Assembly: GCA_002359215.1 (NCBI GenBank)
Contig: DEMN01000012.1
Span: 705,784-769,783 of the forward strand
Length of the DNA stretch: 64,000 bases
From: Flavobacteriales bacterium UBA2669
Lineage (GTDB): Bacteria; Bacteroidota; Bacteroidia; Flavobacteriales_E; Vicingaceae
Reading direction: 5' to 3'
A model generated the notes under the pieces. That model was given only the letters and a program-made list of their open reading frames with translations. It had not been told where the DNA came from and did no database searches. This document shows, piece after piece, positions 26,181 to 35,877 of the stretch; positions within the stretch are counted from its first letter, which is position 1; every line of letters starts with the position of its first letter. The translations under genes were made by a program, and so were the position numbers.

Positions 26181-27506
26181 TTACTGATTTTTAGTGTTGA
26201 TGGTTTGAAAACCAATAAGTTCATCATAAATTCTATTGGGTAGCCTGTGGTAAACCAACACCATGTAATCGTTTTCGGTTTGGGAGTGCGAACCTTCAAT
26301 TTCTGTCATGTCGCCCGTAGTTTTAGCACCATCTTTTAATAGGCAATAGGTGTAATTATAAAAACCTTGCTTAAGCATAACATCTGTAGTGTAGCTACTT
26401 GAGGCAGAGTCGTAAGCCATCTTAAAGTCATCTTTAAATTTCCAATCGCTTAGTTTACCAAACACATAAAAAACACCGTCTTTAGGAGGAACATTGGCTA
26501 GTGTAAAATGTACATTAACATAGTCGGCTTCTACTTCGCTTCTTTCTCCTTCATTTCGTTTAATCAAAAAGTTCCCGTTAATATCGGGATTGGTCGTATA
26601 TCGTTTATATGATCGGTTTTCATCCGGTACCAAGTAAGCCTCATTCATTTTCTTTACACTGTTGAATTCAATGCGTTCTACATTTAAGGTTTGGTAACGG
26701 ATACTTTTTAAATCAAACTCTCTAAACTCGTTGTTACCATAAAAGCTATTTTCCGTTTCATAATCATACACCAATTCTTGTCCTTTAATAAAACGGGGTG
26801 GAAGGTTGTAAATGGCATTGTCCCATCTAAAGTTTTGCATAATTACTACTTGTAAGTCCTTAAAAGGGTCAATAATTTCGTAGCCCGTATGGTCGATGTT
26901 AAAATCAATTTCTTGTTTGGTAAACTGATGTTCTACATTGGTAGCTCTTTTTGGGTCGATGGTAATAGAAACTTTGCTATCATAAACCATAAATCGTTTA
27001 GTAAGCATGGGTTTATCTTCTTTTCCGTTTTCGTAAACCTTTATAAGATAATTGCCTGATTTGGTAAATGAAATGTTTTCGTTAGGAATTTGTAATTGGT
27101 AATGTAAATAAGGGATATCTGTATTAATAGAATATTGGTAATCGAAAATGATATCTTCAAAAAAGCCATTAATGTATTCGTTGGGTCTAAGGTCGGAAGG
27201 AGTCCAGTTAGCATTGCAATGCACAACAGAATAATAATAATCTCGGGGAAGGGTTTTAAAATCATCAAAACTTAACAGCAATTGTTCGGTTCCATTTAAT
27301 GGAATAATAGGATTACTTAAAGGGGTTCCTGTATGATGAAGTAGTACCGTTTTTATATGATCAACATAAATATAGTCTTCATATCTTAAATAATTATTGC
27401 CTGTATAATCGTCCGAAATAGTTTCTTTTGATATAAAACTTGAAATAAAAATAAATAAGCTAATAGAAAATGCAGAAATAACTATTGTTGGGAAGATTTT
27501 TTTCAT
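26181..27506 (-). CDS. type IX secretion system plug protein (DUF5103)
   Basis: The 441-residue protein starts with a hydrophobic export signal (about 4-25). Its first domain shows DUF5103 hallmarks: LLHHTGTPLSNPIIPLN, EQLLLSFDDF, YYYSVVHCNANWTPSDL, EYINGFFEDII and SGNYLIKVYENG. In Flavobacterium johnsoniae a protein of this family (Plug) seals the periplasmic side of the SprA translocon when no substrate is engaged. T9SS substrates and a PorP/SprF partner are present elsewhere in this window. sprA itself is not here. It is separated from nqrA by a 217-bp divergent promoter region. Confidence 0.88.
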   Translation of the reverse strand: MKKIFPTIVISAFSISLFIFISSFISKETISDDYTGNNYLRYEDYIYVDHIKTVLLHHTGTPLSNPIIPLNGTEQLLLSFDDFKTLPRDYYYSVVHCNANWTPSDLRPNEYINGFFEDIIFDYQYSINTDIPYLHYQLQIPNENISFTKSGNYLIKVYENGKEDKPMLTKRFMVYDSKVSITIDPKRATNVEHQFTKQEIDFNIDHTGYEIIDPFKDLQVVIMQNFRWDNAIYNLPPRFIKGQELVYDYETENSFYGNNEFREFDLKSIRYQTLNVERIEFNSVKKMNEAYLVPDENRSYKRYTTNPDINGNFLIKRNEGERSEVEADYVNVHFTLANVPPKDGVFYVFGKLSDWKFKDDFKMAYDSASSSYTTDVMLKQGFYNYTYCLLKDGAKTTGDMTEIEGSHSQTENDYMVLVYHRLPNRIYDELIGFQTINTKNQ

Positions 27507-27664
27507 TGAATAAAGAAAATTAAAATAAATAAAACGTTGGTTATCAAAACGTCAACATTTAAGCCAAAAAAGGTGTTAATAAAAATATTCATCAGTAAAA
27601 TTAAGATATTAAGCGATGTTAAGCGAGTAGTTGTCAAATAAAGTTTATTTTTTTTAATATTTCC

Positions 27665-27694
27665 TTTGCCAGATTACCGAATTTTATAATTTTG
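27665..27694 (+). promoter_or_regulatory. promoter of the nqr operon
   Basis: TTTG (27665-27668) and TAATTTTG (27687-27694) match the Bacteroidota -33 and -7 consensus (TTTG, TAnnTTTG) with an 18-base spacer. The predicted start is about 27700, leaving a leader of about 24 bases before nqrA. Confidence 0.65.
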
Positions 27695-27723
27695 TCGCAG
27701 TTATAATTTAATCTAAAAAAACT

Positions 27724-29073
27724 ATGTCAAAAGACGTTAAGATTAAAAGGGGAGCAAATATTAACCTAAAAGGTGCTGCCGAAAAATTACACACTAATAC
27801 TATTACTGCAACAGAAGTTGTTTTAAAGCCTACCGATTTTCCTACTTTAATACCAAAACTTTCTGTAAAAGTTGGTGATAAAGTTAAAGCAGGTTCTCCG
27901 TTATTTTATAATAAGGAGGTGGAAGAGGTTTTATTTACATCACCGGTTAGTGGAGAAGTGATAGATATTGTTAGAGGTGATAAAAGAAAAATTTTAGAAA
28001 TAAAAGTAAAAGCGGATGCTGAAATTCAATATGAATCTTTTAAGCAAGCAGATGCTGCCACTTTGTCGAGAGAAGAAGTGATAGAAAATATGCTGAAAAG
28101 TGGTATTTGGCCATTTATCAGACAAAGACCTTATGATATTATAGCCAATCCTAAAGATATGCCAAAATCTATTCACATTACAGCGATAGATACAGCTCCA
28201 TTAGCACCAGATTATGGTTTTATTGCTCATGGTAAATCAGCAGAATTTCAAGCAGGATTAGATGCGTTGGTAAAACTTACAGATGGTAAGGTTCATTTAA
28301 ACATAAATGGTAACGCTAATGCTGATGAAGTTTTTACAACTGCTAAGAACGTTCAGATAAATAAAATAGCAGGACCACATCCTGCCGGAAATGTTGGAAT
28401 TCAAATTCATAAAATAGAACCAATAAACAAAGGAGAAGTTGTTTGGACACTTAAAGCACTTGATGTTTTAACTATAGGAAAACTTTTTAAAGAAGGTAAG
28501 TTTGATGCAACTCGTTCTATTGCCTTTGCCGGTTCTTTAGTAAAGAAACCATCTTATATTAAAACTATTTTAGGAGCTAAAATAGATGCTATTATTAAAG
28601 GAAATGTAGAAGAGGGTGGAAGATATATTAGTGGAAACCCATTAACAGGAACAAAAATTCCAGAAGATGGTTATTTAAGTTTTTATGATTATCAATTAAC
28701 CGTTATTCCTGAAGGTGGAAACAACCAGTTTATGGGATGGTTAGCACCAGGTTTTGATAAGTTTAGCCTTTCAGGAACATTTTTCTCTAAATTAATGCCT
28801 AACAAAAAATACGATTTAAATACCAATATGAATGGTGAAGAAAGATCACTAGTTGTTACAGGCGAATATGAGAAAGTTTTCCCTATGGATATTTATCCAG
28901 TTCAATTACTAAAATCTATTATGGTAGATGATATTGATAACATGGAAAAATTAGGTATTTATGAAGTAGCTCCTGAAGATTTTGCACTTTGCGAATATGC
29001 GTGTACTTCAAAAACTCCCGTTCAACAGTATGTTAGAGAAGGGTTGAATAAGCTTAAAAAAGAAATGAGCTAA
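27724..29073 (+). CDS. nqrA: Na+-translocating NADH:quinone reductase subunit A
   Basis: The 449-residue peripheral subunit of Na+-NQR begins MSKDVKIKRGANINLKGAAE and carries the KPTDFPTLIPKLSVKVGDKVKAG N-terminal lipoyl-like region, PHPAGNVGIQIH in the middle and CEYACTSKTPVQQYVREGL near the end. NqrA is cytoplasmic and is linked to quinone binding and inhibitor sensitivity. It is the first gene of a full six-gene operon ending at 33669. Confidence 0.96.
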   Translation: MSKDVKIKRGANINLKGAAEKLHTNTITATEVVLKPTDFPTLIPKLSVKVGDKVKAGSPLFYNKEVEEVLFTSPVSGEVIDIVRGDKRKILEIKVKADAEIQYESFKQADAATLSREEVIENMLKSGIWPFIRQRPYDIIANPKDMPKSIHITAIDTAPLAPDYGFIAHGKSAEFQAGLDALVKLTDGKVHLNINGNANADEVFTTAKNVQINKIAGPHPAGNVGIQIHKIEPINKGEVVWTLKALDVLTIGKLFKEGKFDATRSIAFAGSLVKKPSYIKTILGAKIDAIIKGNVEEGGRYISGNPLTGTKIPEDGYLSFYDYQLTVIPEGGNNQFMGWLAPGFDKFSLSGTFFSKLMPNKKYDLNTNMNGEERSLVVTGEYEKVFPMDIYPVQLLKSIMVDDIDNMEKLGIYEVAPEDFALCEYACTSKTPVQQYVREGLNKLKKEMS

Positions 29074-29121
29074 TAATAAATATAAAAGTAAACTGTAAGC
29101 ACTTACACTTATAATAAACAT

Positions 29122-30312
29122 ATGAAAGCATTAGACAATTTTATGCAAAAAATAAAGCCGAAAGCTGACGGAAAATTTCCTTTGGCTTATACGGTTTGGG
29201 ATGGAATGTACACCTTGTTTTTTGTACCTGGTCATACCAACAAAAATGGTGTACACATTAGAGATGGAATAGACTTAAAAAGAACCATGGTAATGGTAAT
29301 TTTTGCTTTAATTCCTTCTTTATTGTTTGGTATTTATAATGTTGGACATCAACACTTTTTAGCCTTAGGAGAAGTTACTAATGCTAACCATGTGTGTGAT
29401 ATGTTTATGGATAAATTTATTTTTGGAGCGTTAAAAGTACTTCCAATAATAATTGTTTCCTATGGAGTTGGATTAGGTGTAGAATTTATTTTTGCTGCAT
29501 TTAACAGACATGCTATTCAAGAAGGATTTTTGGTTTCAGGGATGTTAATTCCATTAGTGTTGCCTGTTGATGTACCGCTTTGGATGGTAGGTGTTGCAAC
29601 TATTTTTGCTGTTGTAATTGGGAAAGAAGTATTTGGTGGAACAGGAATGAACATTGTAAACGTTGCATTAACTGCCAGAGCATTTTTATTCTTTGCTTAT
29701 CCAACTAAAATGTCTGGAGATGAAGTATGGATAAATACAAGCTTAGAAGAAGGTCAACAATTAGTTGATGGTTTTTCAGGAGCTACACCATTAGCACAAG
29801 CAGTTAAAGGAGGTACAGAAGCTTTAAATACTATGAATGCTAGTGTTATGGAATCATTCATTGGTTTTATTCCAGGTTCTATAGGAGAAACATCTGCTTT
29901 AGCAATAGGTTTAGGAGCTTTGTTATTATTAATTACAGGTATTGCAAGTTGGAGAATAATGCTGTCTACTTTCGTTGGTGGTTATGTTATGGCTTTATTA
30001 TTTAACCTATGGGGAGCAAATCCATTTATGGAGTTAACACCATTACATCAGTTAGTAATAGGAGGGTTTGCATTTGGAGCTGTATTTATGGCAACCGATC
30101 CTGTTACAGGTTCTCAAACAAATACAGGTAAATATATATATGGTTTTTTTATTGGCGTTTTTGCAATAATGATTAGAGTGTTTAACCCAGCATATCCGGA
30201 AGGAGTAATGTTAGCTATTTTGTTTATGAATATTATGGCTCCATTAATTGATCATTATGTTGTTGCAGCAAATATTAAAAGAAGACTTAAAAGAGTTAGT
30301 GTTAAAGCTTAA
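29122..30312 (+). CDS. nqrB: Na+-translocating NADH:quinone reductase subunit B
   Basis: This 396-residue integral membrane subunit has about nine to ten hydrophobic segments. The covalent FMN attachment residue is T222 in FSGATPLAQ (SGAT motif). Other conserved parts are FFVPGHTNKNGVHIRDGIDLKR near residues 33-54, GKEVFGGTGMNIVNVALTARAFLFFAYP, and ATDPVTGSQTN near the C terminus. NqrB also holds riboflavin and forms part of the sodium path. The flavin is added by ApbE, which is not in this window. Confidence 0.96.
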   Translation: MKALDNFMQKIKPKADGKFPLAYTVWDGMYTLFFVPGHTNKNGVHIRDGIDLKRTMVMVIFALIPSLLFGIYNVGHQHFLALGEVTNANHVCDMFMDKFIFGALKVLPIIIVSYGVGLGVEFIFAAFNRHAIQEGFLVSGMLIPLVLPVDVPLWMVGVATIFAVVIGKEVFGGTGMNIVNVALTARAFLFFAYPTKMSGDEVWINTSLEEGQQLVDGFSGATPLAQAVKGGTEALNTMNASVMESFIGFIPGSIGETSALAIGLGALLLLITGIASWRIMLSTFVGGYVMALLFNLWGANPFMELTPLHQLVIGGFAFGAVFMATDPVTGSQTNTGKYIYGFFIGVFAIMIRVFNPAYPEGVMLAILFMNIMAPLIDHYVVAANIKRRLKRVSVKA

Positions 30313-30324
30313 ACTATAAAAAAA

Positions 30325-31011
30325 ATGGATGTAAATAGTAATAAATATACCATAGGATTCTCAATCGTGATGGTAGTAATAGTAGCGCTATTGTTGGCTT
30401 TTGCTTCAGAAGGTTTAAAACCTATGCAAAACCAAAATATAGAACGCGAAAAAATGCAAAATATTCTTAAGTCTGTTGGTATAGAAGTAACAAGAGACGA
30501 AGCTAAAGATGCTTATAACAAATACATTACAGAAGAAATTGTATTGAATGATAAAGGAGAACAAATTGAAGGGGATGCGTTTAAAGTAGATGTATTGAAA
30601 GAATATAAATCTGGTGGGCAAAAAAACTTTCCAATTTATATTTATGAAAGTGAAGGAAGTAAAAAGTATATTATTCCATTAGTGGGTAAAGGGCTTTGGG
30701 GACCAATTTGGGGTTACATAGCTCTTGAAGAAGATAAAAATACTGTTGCGGGTGCATCTTTCGATCACAAAGGAGAAACTCCAGGGCTAGGAGCAGAAAT
30801 TAATCAAGGTTGGTTTCAAGAACCATTTGTTGGAAAGAAAATTTTTGATGAATCAGGAAATTATCAATCAATTAAAGTTATTAAAGGTGGTGCTCCGGAA
30901 GGTGATAAGCATGGTGTTGATGCTATTAGTGGCGGAACAATTACCGGAAATGGTGTTACTGAAATGCTAGTAAGAACACTAAAAACTTATGAACCATATT
31001 TAAAATCTTAA
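30325..31011 (+). CDS. nqrC: Na+-translocating NADH:quinone reductase subunit C
   Basis: The 228-residue protein has one N-terminal membrane segment (about 9-30) and a periplasmic FMN domain. The flavin-binding threonine is T205 in AISGGTITG; the second position is Gly instead of the more usual Ala, still consistent with the ApbE recognition motif S-(G/A)-x-T. The GLGAEI segment of FMN-binding domains is visible near 154. It follows nqrB by 12 bases. Confidence 0.95.
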   Translation: MDVNSNKYTIGFSIVMVVIVALLLAFASEGLKPMQNQNIEREKMQNILKSVGIEVTRDEAKDAYNKYITEEIVLNDKGEQIEGDAFKVDVLKEYKSGGQKNFPIYIYESEGSKKYIIPLVGKGLWGPIWGYIALEEDKNTVAGASFDHKGETPGLGAEINQGWFQEPFVGKKIFDESGNYQSIKVIKGGAPEGDKHGVDAISGGTITGNGVTEMLVRTLKTYEPYLKS

Positions 31012-31023
31012 TACTATAAAATT

Positions 31024-31680
31024 ATGAGCGAATCATTATTTTCTAAGAAAAACATGAAACTTATTAAGGATCCCCTTAATGACGATAATCCAATTACCGT
31101 TCAAGTTTTAGGTATCTGTTCTGCACTAGCAATTACCGTTAAAGTAGAAACAGCTTTTGTAATGGCTATATCAGTTCTTTTTGTAATGATAGGGGCTAAC
31201 GTTATTGTTTCTTTAATGAGAAAAATAATACCTTCTAGAATTAGAATTATTGTTCAGTTGGTTATTGTGGCAAGTTTAGTAATCTTGGTTGATCAAGTAC
31301 TAAAAGCTTTCGTTTATGATGTAAGTAAACAGCTTTCAGTATTCGTTGGGCTTATTATTACTAACTGCATCATTATGGGAAGGTTAGAAGCATTTGCTTT
31401 AGGGAATAAACCAGGAGCTTCATTTCTAGATGCAGTAGGTAATGCTTTTGGTTATGGTCTTATACTTATCGTGGTTGCATTTTTTAGAGAATTATTTGGT
31501 TCAGGTACATTAACGTTACCTGTTGTAGGTAAAATAGAAATCTTAACAAGTTTAGCAAATAATACAGGTTACGAACATAATGGTTTGATGATTCTACCTC
31601 CAATGGCTTTAATCACAGTAGGTGTCTATATTTGGATACAAAGAAGTAGAAACAGAAAACTAATTGAAGAAAATCATTAA
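31024..31680 (+). CDS. nqrD: Na+-translocating NADH:quinone reductase subunit D
   Basis: The 218-residue membrane protein has six hydrophobic segments. Family features are the N-terminal DNPITVQVLGICSALAITVKVETAFVM, GLIITNCIIMGRLEAFA and DAVGNAFGYGLILIVVAFFRELFGSG. The Cys in TNC and in LGIC correspond to the cysteines that, with those of NqrE, ligate the intramembrane Fe-S centre. NqrD pairs with NqrE as inverted homologues. Confidence 0.95.
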   Translation: MSESLFSKKNMKLIKDPLNDDNPITVQVLGICSALAITVKVETAFVMAISVLFVMIGANVIVSLMRKIIPSRIRIIVQLVIVASLVILVDQVLKAFVYDVSKQLSVFVGLIITNCIIMGRLEAFALGNKPGASFLDAVGNAFGYGLILIVVAFFRELFGSGTLTLPVVGKIEILTSLANNTGYEHNGLMILPPMALITVGVYIWIQRSRNRKLIEENH

Positions 31681-31707
31681 TTATAAAAAGAATTAAATTA
31701 ACGACTC

Positions 31708-32322
31708 ATGGAATATTTTAACATTTTCGTAAAGGGTATTTTCATAGAAAATATGATTTTCGCCTATTTTTTAGGTATGTGCTCTTACTTAGCTGTATCA
31801 AAAACAGTAACAACAGCTAACGGATTAGGTTTGGCAGTAATATTTGTACTAGGGGTAACTGTACCTATTAACTATTTATTAGAAAATTATGTATTAAAAG
31901 AGGGAGCTTTATCATGGTTAGGAGAAGAATATGCAACTATGGACTTAAGTTTTTTGAGTTTTATTATGTTTATTGCAGTTATTGCATCTACAGTTCAAAT
32001 AGTAGAAATGGCTGTTGAAAAATTTGCTCCTGCATTATATGGTGCACTAGGTATTTTTTTACCACTTATTGCAGTAAACTGTTCTATACTTGGAGGGGCA
32101 TTATTTATGCAAGAAAGACAATATGTAAATATTGGTGAAGCATCAGTTTTCGGATTAGGTTCCGGTGTAGGTTGGTGGTTAGCAATTGTTGCCATTGCAG
32201 CTATTAGAGAAAAAATTAAGTATTCTCATGTTCCCGGTCCATTGAGAGGTTTAGGTATTACATTCATTATTTGTGGATTAATGGGAGTCGCTTTTATGAG
32301 CTTTATGGGAATTGAACTTTAA
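31708..32322 (+). CDS. nqrE: Na+-translocating NADH:quinone reductase subunit E
   Basis: The 204-residue membrane protein has six spans. Conserved segments are [23 protein letters not shown] near the start, [20 protein letters not shown] in the middle and [23 protein letters not shown]. Cysteines in GMCSY and VNCSI match the family Fe-S ligands. It is homologous to NqrD in opposite membrane orientation. Confidence 0.95.
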   Translation: MEYFNIFVKGIFIENMIFAYFLGMCSYLAVSKTVTTANGLGLAVIFVLGVTVPINYLLENYVLKEGALSWLGEEYATMDLSFLSFIMFIAVIASTVQIVEMAVEKFAPALYGALGIFLPLIAVNCSILGGALFMQERQYVNIGEASVFGLGSGVGWWLAIVAIAAIREKIKYSHVPGPLRGLGITFIICGLMGVAFMSFMGIEL

Positions 32323-32358
32323 CTTTAATTAAAAATTACTCAACAAATATATTAAGAT

Positions 32359-33669
32359 ATGTTTTTAGCAATCAGCACAGCAACCATTATAGTTGCAGTT
32401 ATAATTTTCACAATTGTAACATTATTGTTAGTATTATTACTGCTTTGGGCGAAGTCAAAATTGACTAACTCAGGTCCAGTTAAAATTACAATTAACCATG
32501 ATAAAGTTTTGGAAGTAGAGGCAGGTAGTACACTGTTAAATACTTTAAGTAATCAAGGAATTTTCTTACCTTCTGCTTGTGGTGGTGGCGGAACTTGTAT
32601 TCAATGTAAGTGCGAGGTTAAGAGTGGTGGAGGTAGTATTTTACCAACAGAAGAACCTCATTTTTCTAGAAAAGAAATTGCTCAAGGAATGAGGTTAGGT
32701 TGTCAGGTAAAGGTGAAAGAAGATATGGAAATTGAAATTGAGGAAGAAATTTTGGGAATTAAAGAATGGGAAGCAACTGTTGTTTCTAATTACAATGTAG
32801 CTACTTTTATCAAAGAGTTTATTGTAGAGATTCCTGAAGATATGGACTACAAAGCTGGTGGTTATATTCAAATTAAAATTCCACCATGTACCATTAAATA
32901 TGCCGATATGGACGTAACAGCTCATCCTCAAGATCACCCGGGAGAACCAGATAAATTTAAACCGGATTGGGATAAGTTTAAATTATGGCCTTTAGTGATG
33001 AAAAATGATGAAGAGGTTGTTAGAGCATATTCAATGGCTTCTTATCCTGCTGAAGGTAGAAAAATTATGTTGAATGTACGTATTGCAACACCTCCTTTCG
33101 ATAGAGATAAAGGAGATTGGATGGATGTTAATCCTGGTGTGGCTTCCTCTTATATCTTTAACCAAAAACAAGGAGATAAAGTAGTTATTTCAGGTCCTTA
33201 TGGTGAGTTCTTTATCAATCACTCTGATGCTGAAATGCTTTATATTGGTGGAGGTGCAGGAATGGCTCCAATGCGTTCTCATTTATATGAATTATTTAAA
33301 ACCATTAAAACCAACAGAAAAGTTACTTATTGGTATGGTGGTAGATCTAAAGCAGAATTGTTTTACATCCATTATTTTAGAGATTTGGAAAAAGACTTTC
33401 CTAACTTTAAGTTTTATTTAGCACTTTCAGAACCATTAGAATCTGATAACTGGAAAATTAAAAAAGATATTCATGATGAAGAAGGAGATGGTTTTGTGGG
33501 CTTTATTCACCAAGTGGTGATAGATCAATATTTAAGTAAACATGATTCTCCAGAAGATATAGAATTTTATTTCTGTGGACCACCTTTAATGAACAATGCT
33601 GTTACAAAAATGTGTGATGATTGGGGGGTACCTCCTGAAAATGTAAGATTTGATGATTTTGGAGGGTAA
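32359..33669 (+). CDS. nqrF: Na+-translocating NADH:quinone reductase subunit F
   Basis: The 436-residue subunit takes electrons from NADH. An N-terminal membrane anchor (about 7-30) precedes a plant-type [2Fe-2S] ferredoxin domain with C74-x5-C80-x2-C83 and C115, then an FAD domain (RAYSMASYP) and an NAD(P) domain (YIGGGAGMAPMRSHLYEL, FCGPPLMN). The C-terminal FDDFGG end is typical. A moderately lengthened loop (TAHPQDHPGEPDKFKPDWDK) lies in the FAD domain. It is the last gene of the operon, followed by a terminator. Confidence 0.96.
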   Translation: MFLAISTATIIVAVIIFTIVTLLLVLLLLWAKSKLTNSGPVKITINHDKVLEVEAGSTLLNTLSNQGIFLPSACGGGGTCIQCKCEVKSGGGSILPTEEPHFSRKEIAQGMRLGCQVKVKEDMEIEIEEEILGIKEWEATVVSNYNVATFIKEFIVEIPEDMDYKAGGYIQIKIPPCTIKYADMDVTAHPQDHPGEPDKFKPDWDKFKLWPLVMKNDEEVVRAYSMASYPAEGRKIMLNVRIATPPFDRDKGDWMDVNPGVASSYIFNQKQGDKVVISGPYGEFFINHSDAEMLYIGGGAGMAPMRSHLYELFKTIKTNRKVTYWYGGRSKAELFYIHYFRDLEKDFPNFKFYLALSEPLESDNWKIKKDIHDEEGDGFVGFIHQVVIDQYLSKHDSPEDIEFYFCGPPLMNNAVTKMCDDWGVPPENVRFDDFGG

Positions 33670-33691
33670 TTTCTCCGAAAAGTAAATATTG

Positions 33692-33724
33692 AAAAAGACT
33701 GTACAATTTGTACGGTCTTTTTTG
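33692..33724 (+). terminator. intrinsic terminator of the nqr operon
   Basis: Arms AAAAGACTGTAC and GTACGGTCTTTT form a 12-base stem with one non-Watson-Crick pair around a 5-base loop AATTT, followed directly by TTTG. It begins 23 bases after the nqrF stop. Confidence 0.85.
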
Positions 33725-33874
33725 TTTTAAATAGTTTGTTATACTCTTCTCCCAGACTAATTACTTATGTAAAGCTTAAGTATAAATACTAAGATTTTAA
33801 ATTTAATATACCAAATCATGCTTATTAAATTTTGATAATGAATAGTTTATTTTGTATACATAAACTTACGTTAA

Positions 33875-35806
33875 ATGAAATACATTTCAAAAATTATTAT
33901 TACTAATATTATTTTAGTGCTTATTGCAGTATCTATAATAATAATGACCATGATGCTTTTAAAATTAAAAAGCACGGAGACTAATCTAGCTCATTCACTT
34001 ACTCAAAAGTTTATGATTTCATCAGAACACAAACTAAATGATTTTTTTGAAACTGTAGGAAGAGCAATACTTGTTGAAAAAGAAAGAAAACAACAAACAT
34101 CTTATTTAAATATGTCTGAATCACAAGTGGTAGACTATTTTATGCCTATTCTTAAAAATTATCCGCAAATTTCATCTATCGGAATAGCTAATGAAAAATC
34201 TTATGAAATAGATTTGTTTTCTGATGGAGAGGAGGTATTTACTCGAAAAATTGATTTGAAGATTGATGATAATGCAGCCCAATTTAATCAGTGGAAAAAA
34301 GAAGGAGATTCTTTATATATAATAAAATCTTGGAACAATCCATTACTAAAGTTACCTTCGGAAAGAGATTGGCATAATAATGCTATGAAAAAACTTTATA
34401 ATAATGAAGTTACTTGGACAACTCCCTATATTTTTAATACCAATAGTGAAATTGGATTAACGGCTTCTATAGGATGGGAAGATAAATACACTAATGAAAT
34501 TACTATATTAGCTTATGATGTTACCTTAACTAATCTTACAAATTTTACAAAAGATATAAAGACCACACCTAACTCAATGACTTTTATTGTTTCAGAAAGT
34601 TTAGATTATATAGCACTTCCTAATAATAAAGTTATCAAAAATCCAAAAGAAGCTTTATTAAAATCAATTCATCAAGTTAATATTCCCACTGTTGTCCATG
34701 CTTTTAATCATTGGGAAGAAAATAAAGCGTTATTAACACAAACTTTTAAATATACAAGCAATAATAAAATCTGGTGGGCAAGTATAAAACCCTTTTATTT
34801 AAACGAAAGTAGTATTATGTATGTTGGAACTATAATTCCACAACAAGATATAATTGACATTTCTAATGATACGAGATATTATATTGTAGGTGGATTTTGT
34901 ATTTTACTGATATTGCTACTTTTTGTACTTTATTATTCGTTTCAAAATAAAAAAATTAACTACTTGCTAAAAAGAAAACATGGTGAAATATCTAAAATCA
35001 ATAAAAATATTCAAGAGAAGAGTAAAGAAGTTAGAGATAGTATCCAATATGCAAAAAGAATACAATCTGCTATTTTAACCTCTAAAGAAGAATTTAATAA
35101 AAATTTAAATAATAGTTTATTGGTTTTTTTGCCTAAAGATATAGTTGCTGGAGACTTTTATTGGCATAAACAAAAAGATAATTTAGTTTTTTTTGCAGTA
35201 GCAGATTGTACTGGACATGGTGTTCCTGCAGCAATGGTTTCTGTAATTTGTAATCATGCTTTAAATACTTGTGTAAACGATTTTGGTTTAACAAATCCTG
35301 GTGAAATATTAGATAAAGCAAGAGAAATTGTTATTGAAGCTTTTAATAATCAGAGAAATTCTATTCCAGATGGAATGGATATATCTTTATGTGTTTTAAA
35401 TAAGAAGGATATAGAAAAAGATGGTTTTTATTCATCATTACAATGGGCCGGAGCTAATAATCCATTGTGGTTAATAAGATCCGTTAGAGAGAATGAAAGT
35501 GAATTGTTTGAATATAAACCTAATAAACAATCGGTTGGAAAAATAGTAAATCCTACTTCATTTACTACTAATACAATTTCGCTACAAAAAGGGGATAGCT
35601 TGTTTATTTTTTCAGATGGATTTTCTGATCAATTTGGTGGAGAAAGAGGTAAGAAATTTATGTCTAAACAATTTAAAAATTTCTTATTGTCTATTAATAA
35701 CCTTTCTATGGATACTCAAAAAGAACTAATTCTAGAAAAATTTAGAGAATGGAAAGGTGATAATGAACAAGTAGATGATGTTTGTGTTGTTGGGATTCGC
35801 ATATAG
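33875..35806 (+). CDS. membrane sensor with SpoIIE-type PP2C phosphatase domain
   Basis: This 643-residue protein has an N-terminal membrane segment (about 8-30), an extracytoplasmic sensor domain (about 31-330) probably of the Cache type (WTTPYIFNTNSEIGLTAS resembles the second lobe), a second membrane segment (about 333-354), a coiled linker and a cytoplasmic SpoIIE/PP2C domain (about 395-643). The phosphatase has LPKDIVAGDFYW, AVADCTGHGVPAAMVSVI, GANNPLWLI and LFIFSDGFSDQFGG, with metal-binding Asp. It presumably dephosphorylates a Ser/Thr-phosphorylated target; no anti-sigma antagonist gene lies nearby. The neighbour at 35878 has a very similar phosphatase domain. Confidence 0.88.
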   Translation: MKYISKIIITNIILVLIAVSIIIMTMMLLKLKSTETNLAHSLTQKFMISSEHKLNDFFETVGRAILVEKERKQQTSYLNMSESQVVDYFMPILKNYPQISSIGIANEKSYEIDLFSDGEEVFTRKIDLKIDDNAAQFNQWKKEGDSLYIIKSWNNPLLKLPSERDWHNNAMKKLYNNEVTWTTPYIFNTNSEIGLTASIGWEDKYTNEITILAYDVTLTNLTNFTKDIKTTPNSMTFIVSESLDYIALPNNKVIKNPKEALLKSIHQVNIPTVVHAFNHWEENKALLTQTFKYTSNNKIWWASIKPFYLNESSIMYVGTIIPQQDIIDISNDTRYYIVGGFCILLILLLFVLYYSFQNKKINYLLKRKHGEISKINKNIQEKSKEVRDSIQYAKRIQSAILTSKEEFNKNLNNSLLVFLPKDIVAGDFYWHKQKDNLVFFAVADCTGHGVPAAMVSVICNHALNTCVNDFGLTNPGEILDKAREIVIEAFNNQRNSIPDGMDISLCVLNKKDIEKDGFYSSLQWAGANNPLWLIRSVRENESELFEYKPNKQSVGKIVNPTSFTTNTISLQKGDSLFIFSDGFSDQFGGERGKKFMSKQFKNFLLSINNLSMDTQKELILEKFREWKGDNEQVDDVCVVGIRI

Positions 35807-35840
35807 TGAATGAAGAAGATATAATTGCCTAATTTCTATA

Positions 35841-35871
35841 TTTGGAAATGAACATTTAATCTATATATTTG
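35841..35871 (+). promoter_or_regulatory. strong-consensus promoter of the TPR-phosphatase gene, nearly leaderless
   Basis: TTTG (35841-35844), 19 bases, then TATATTTG (35864-35871): a full match to the Bacteroidota consensus. The ATG at 35878 lies only 6 bases beyond the -7 box, so transcription would begin at or close to the start codon. Confidence 0.62.
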
Positions 35872-35877
35872 TATTTT

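Noticed and set aside
35869..35877. TTG start for the TPR-phosphatase
   Set aside because: The codon lies in the -7 box; the ATG three codons later starts a good signal peptide.
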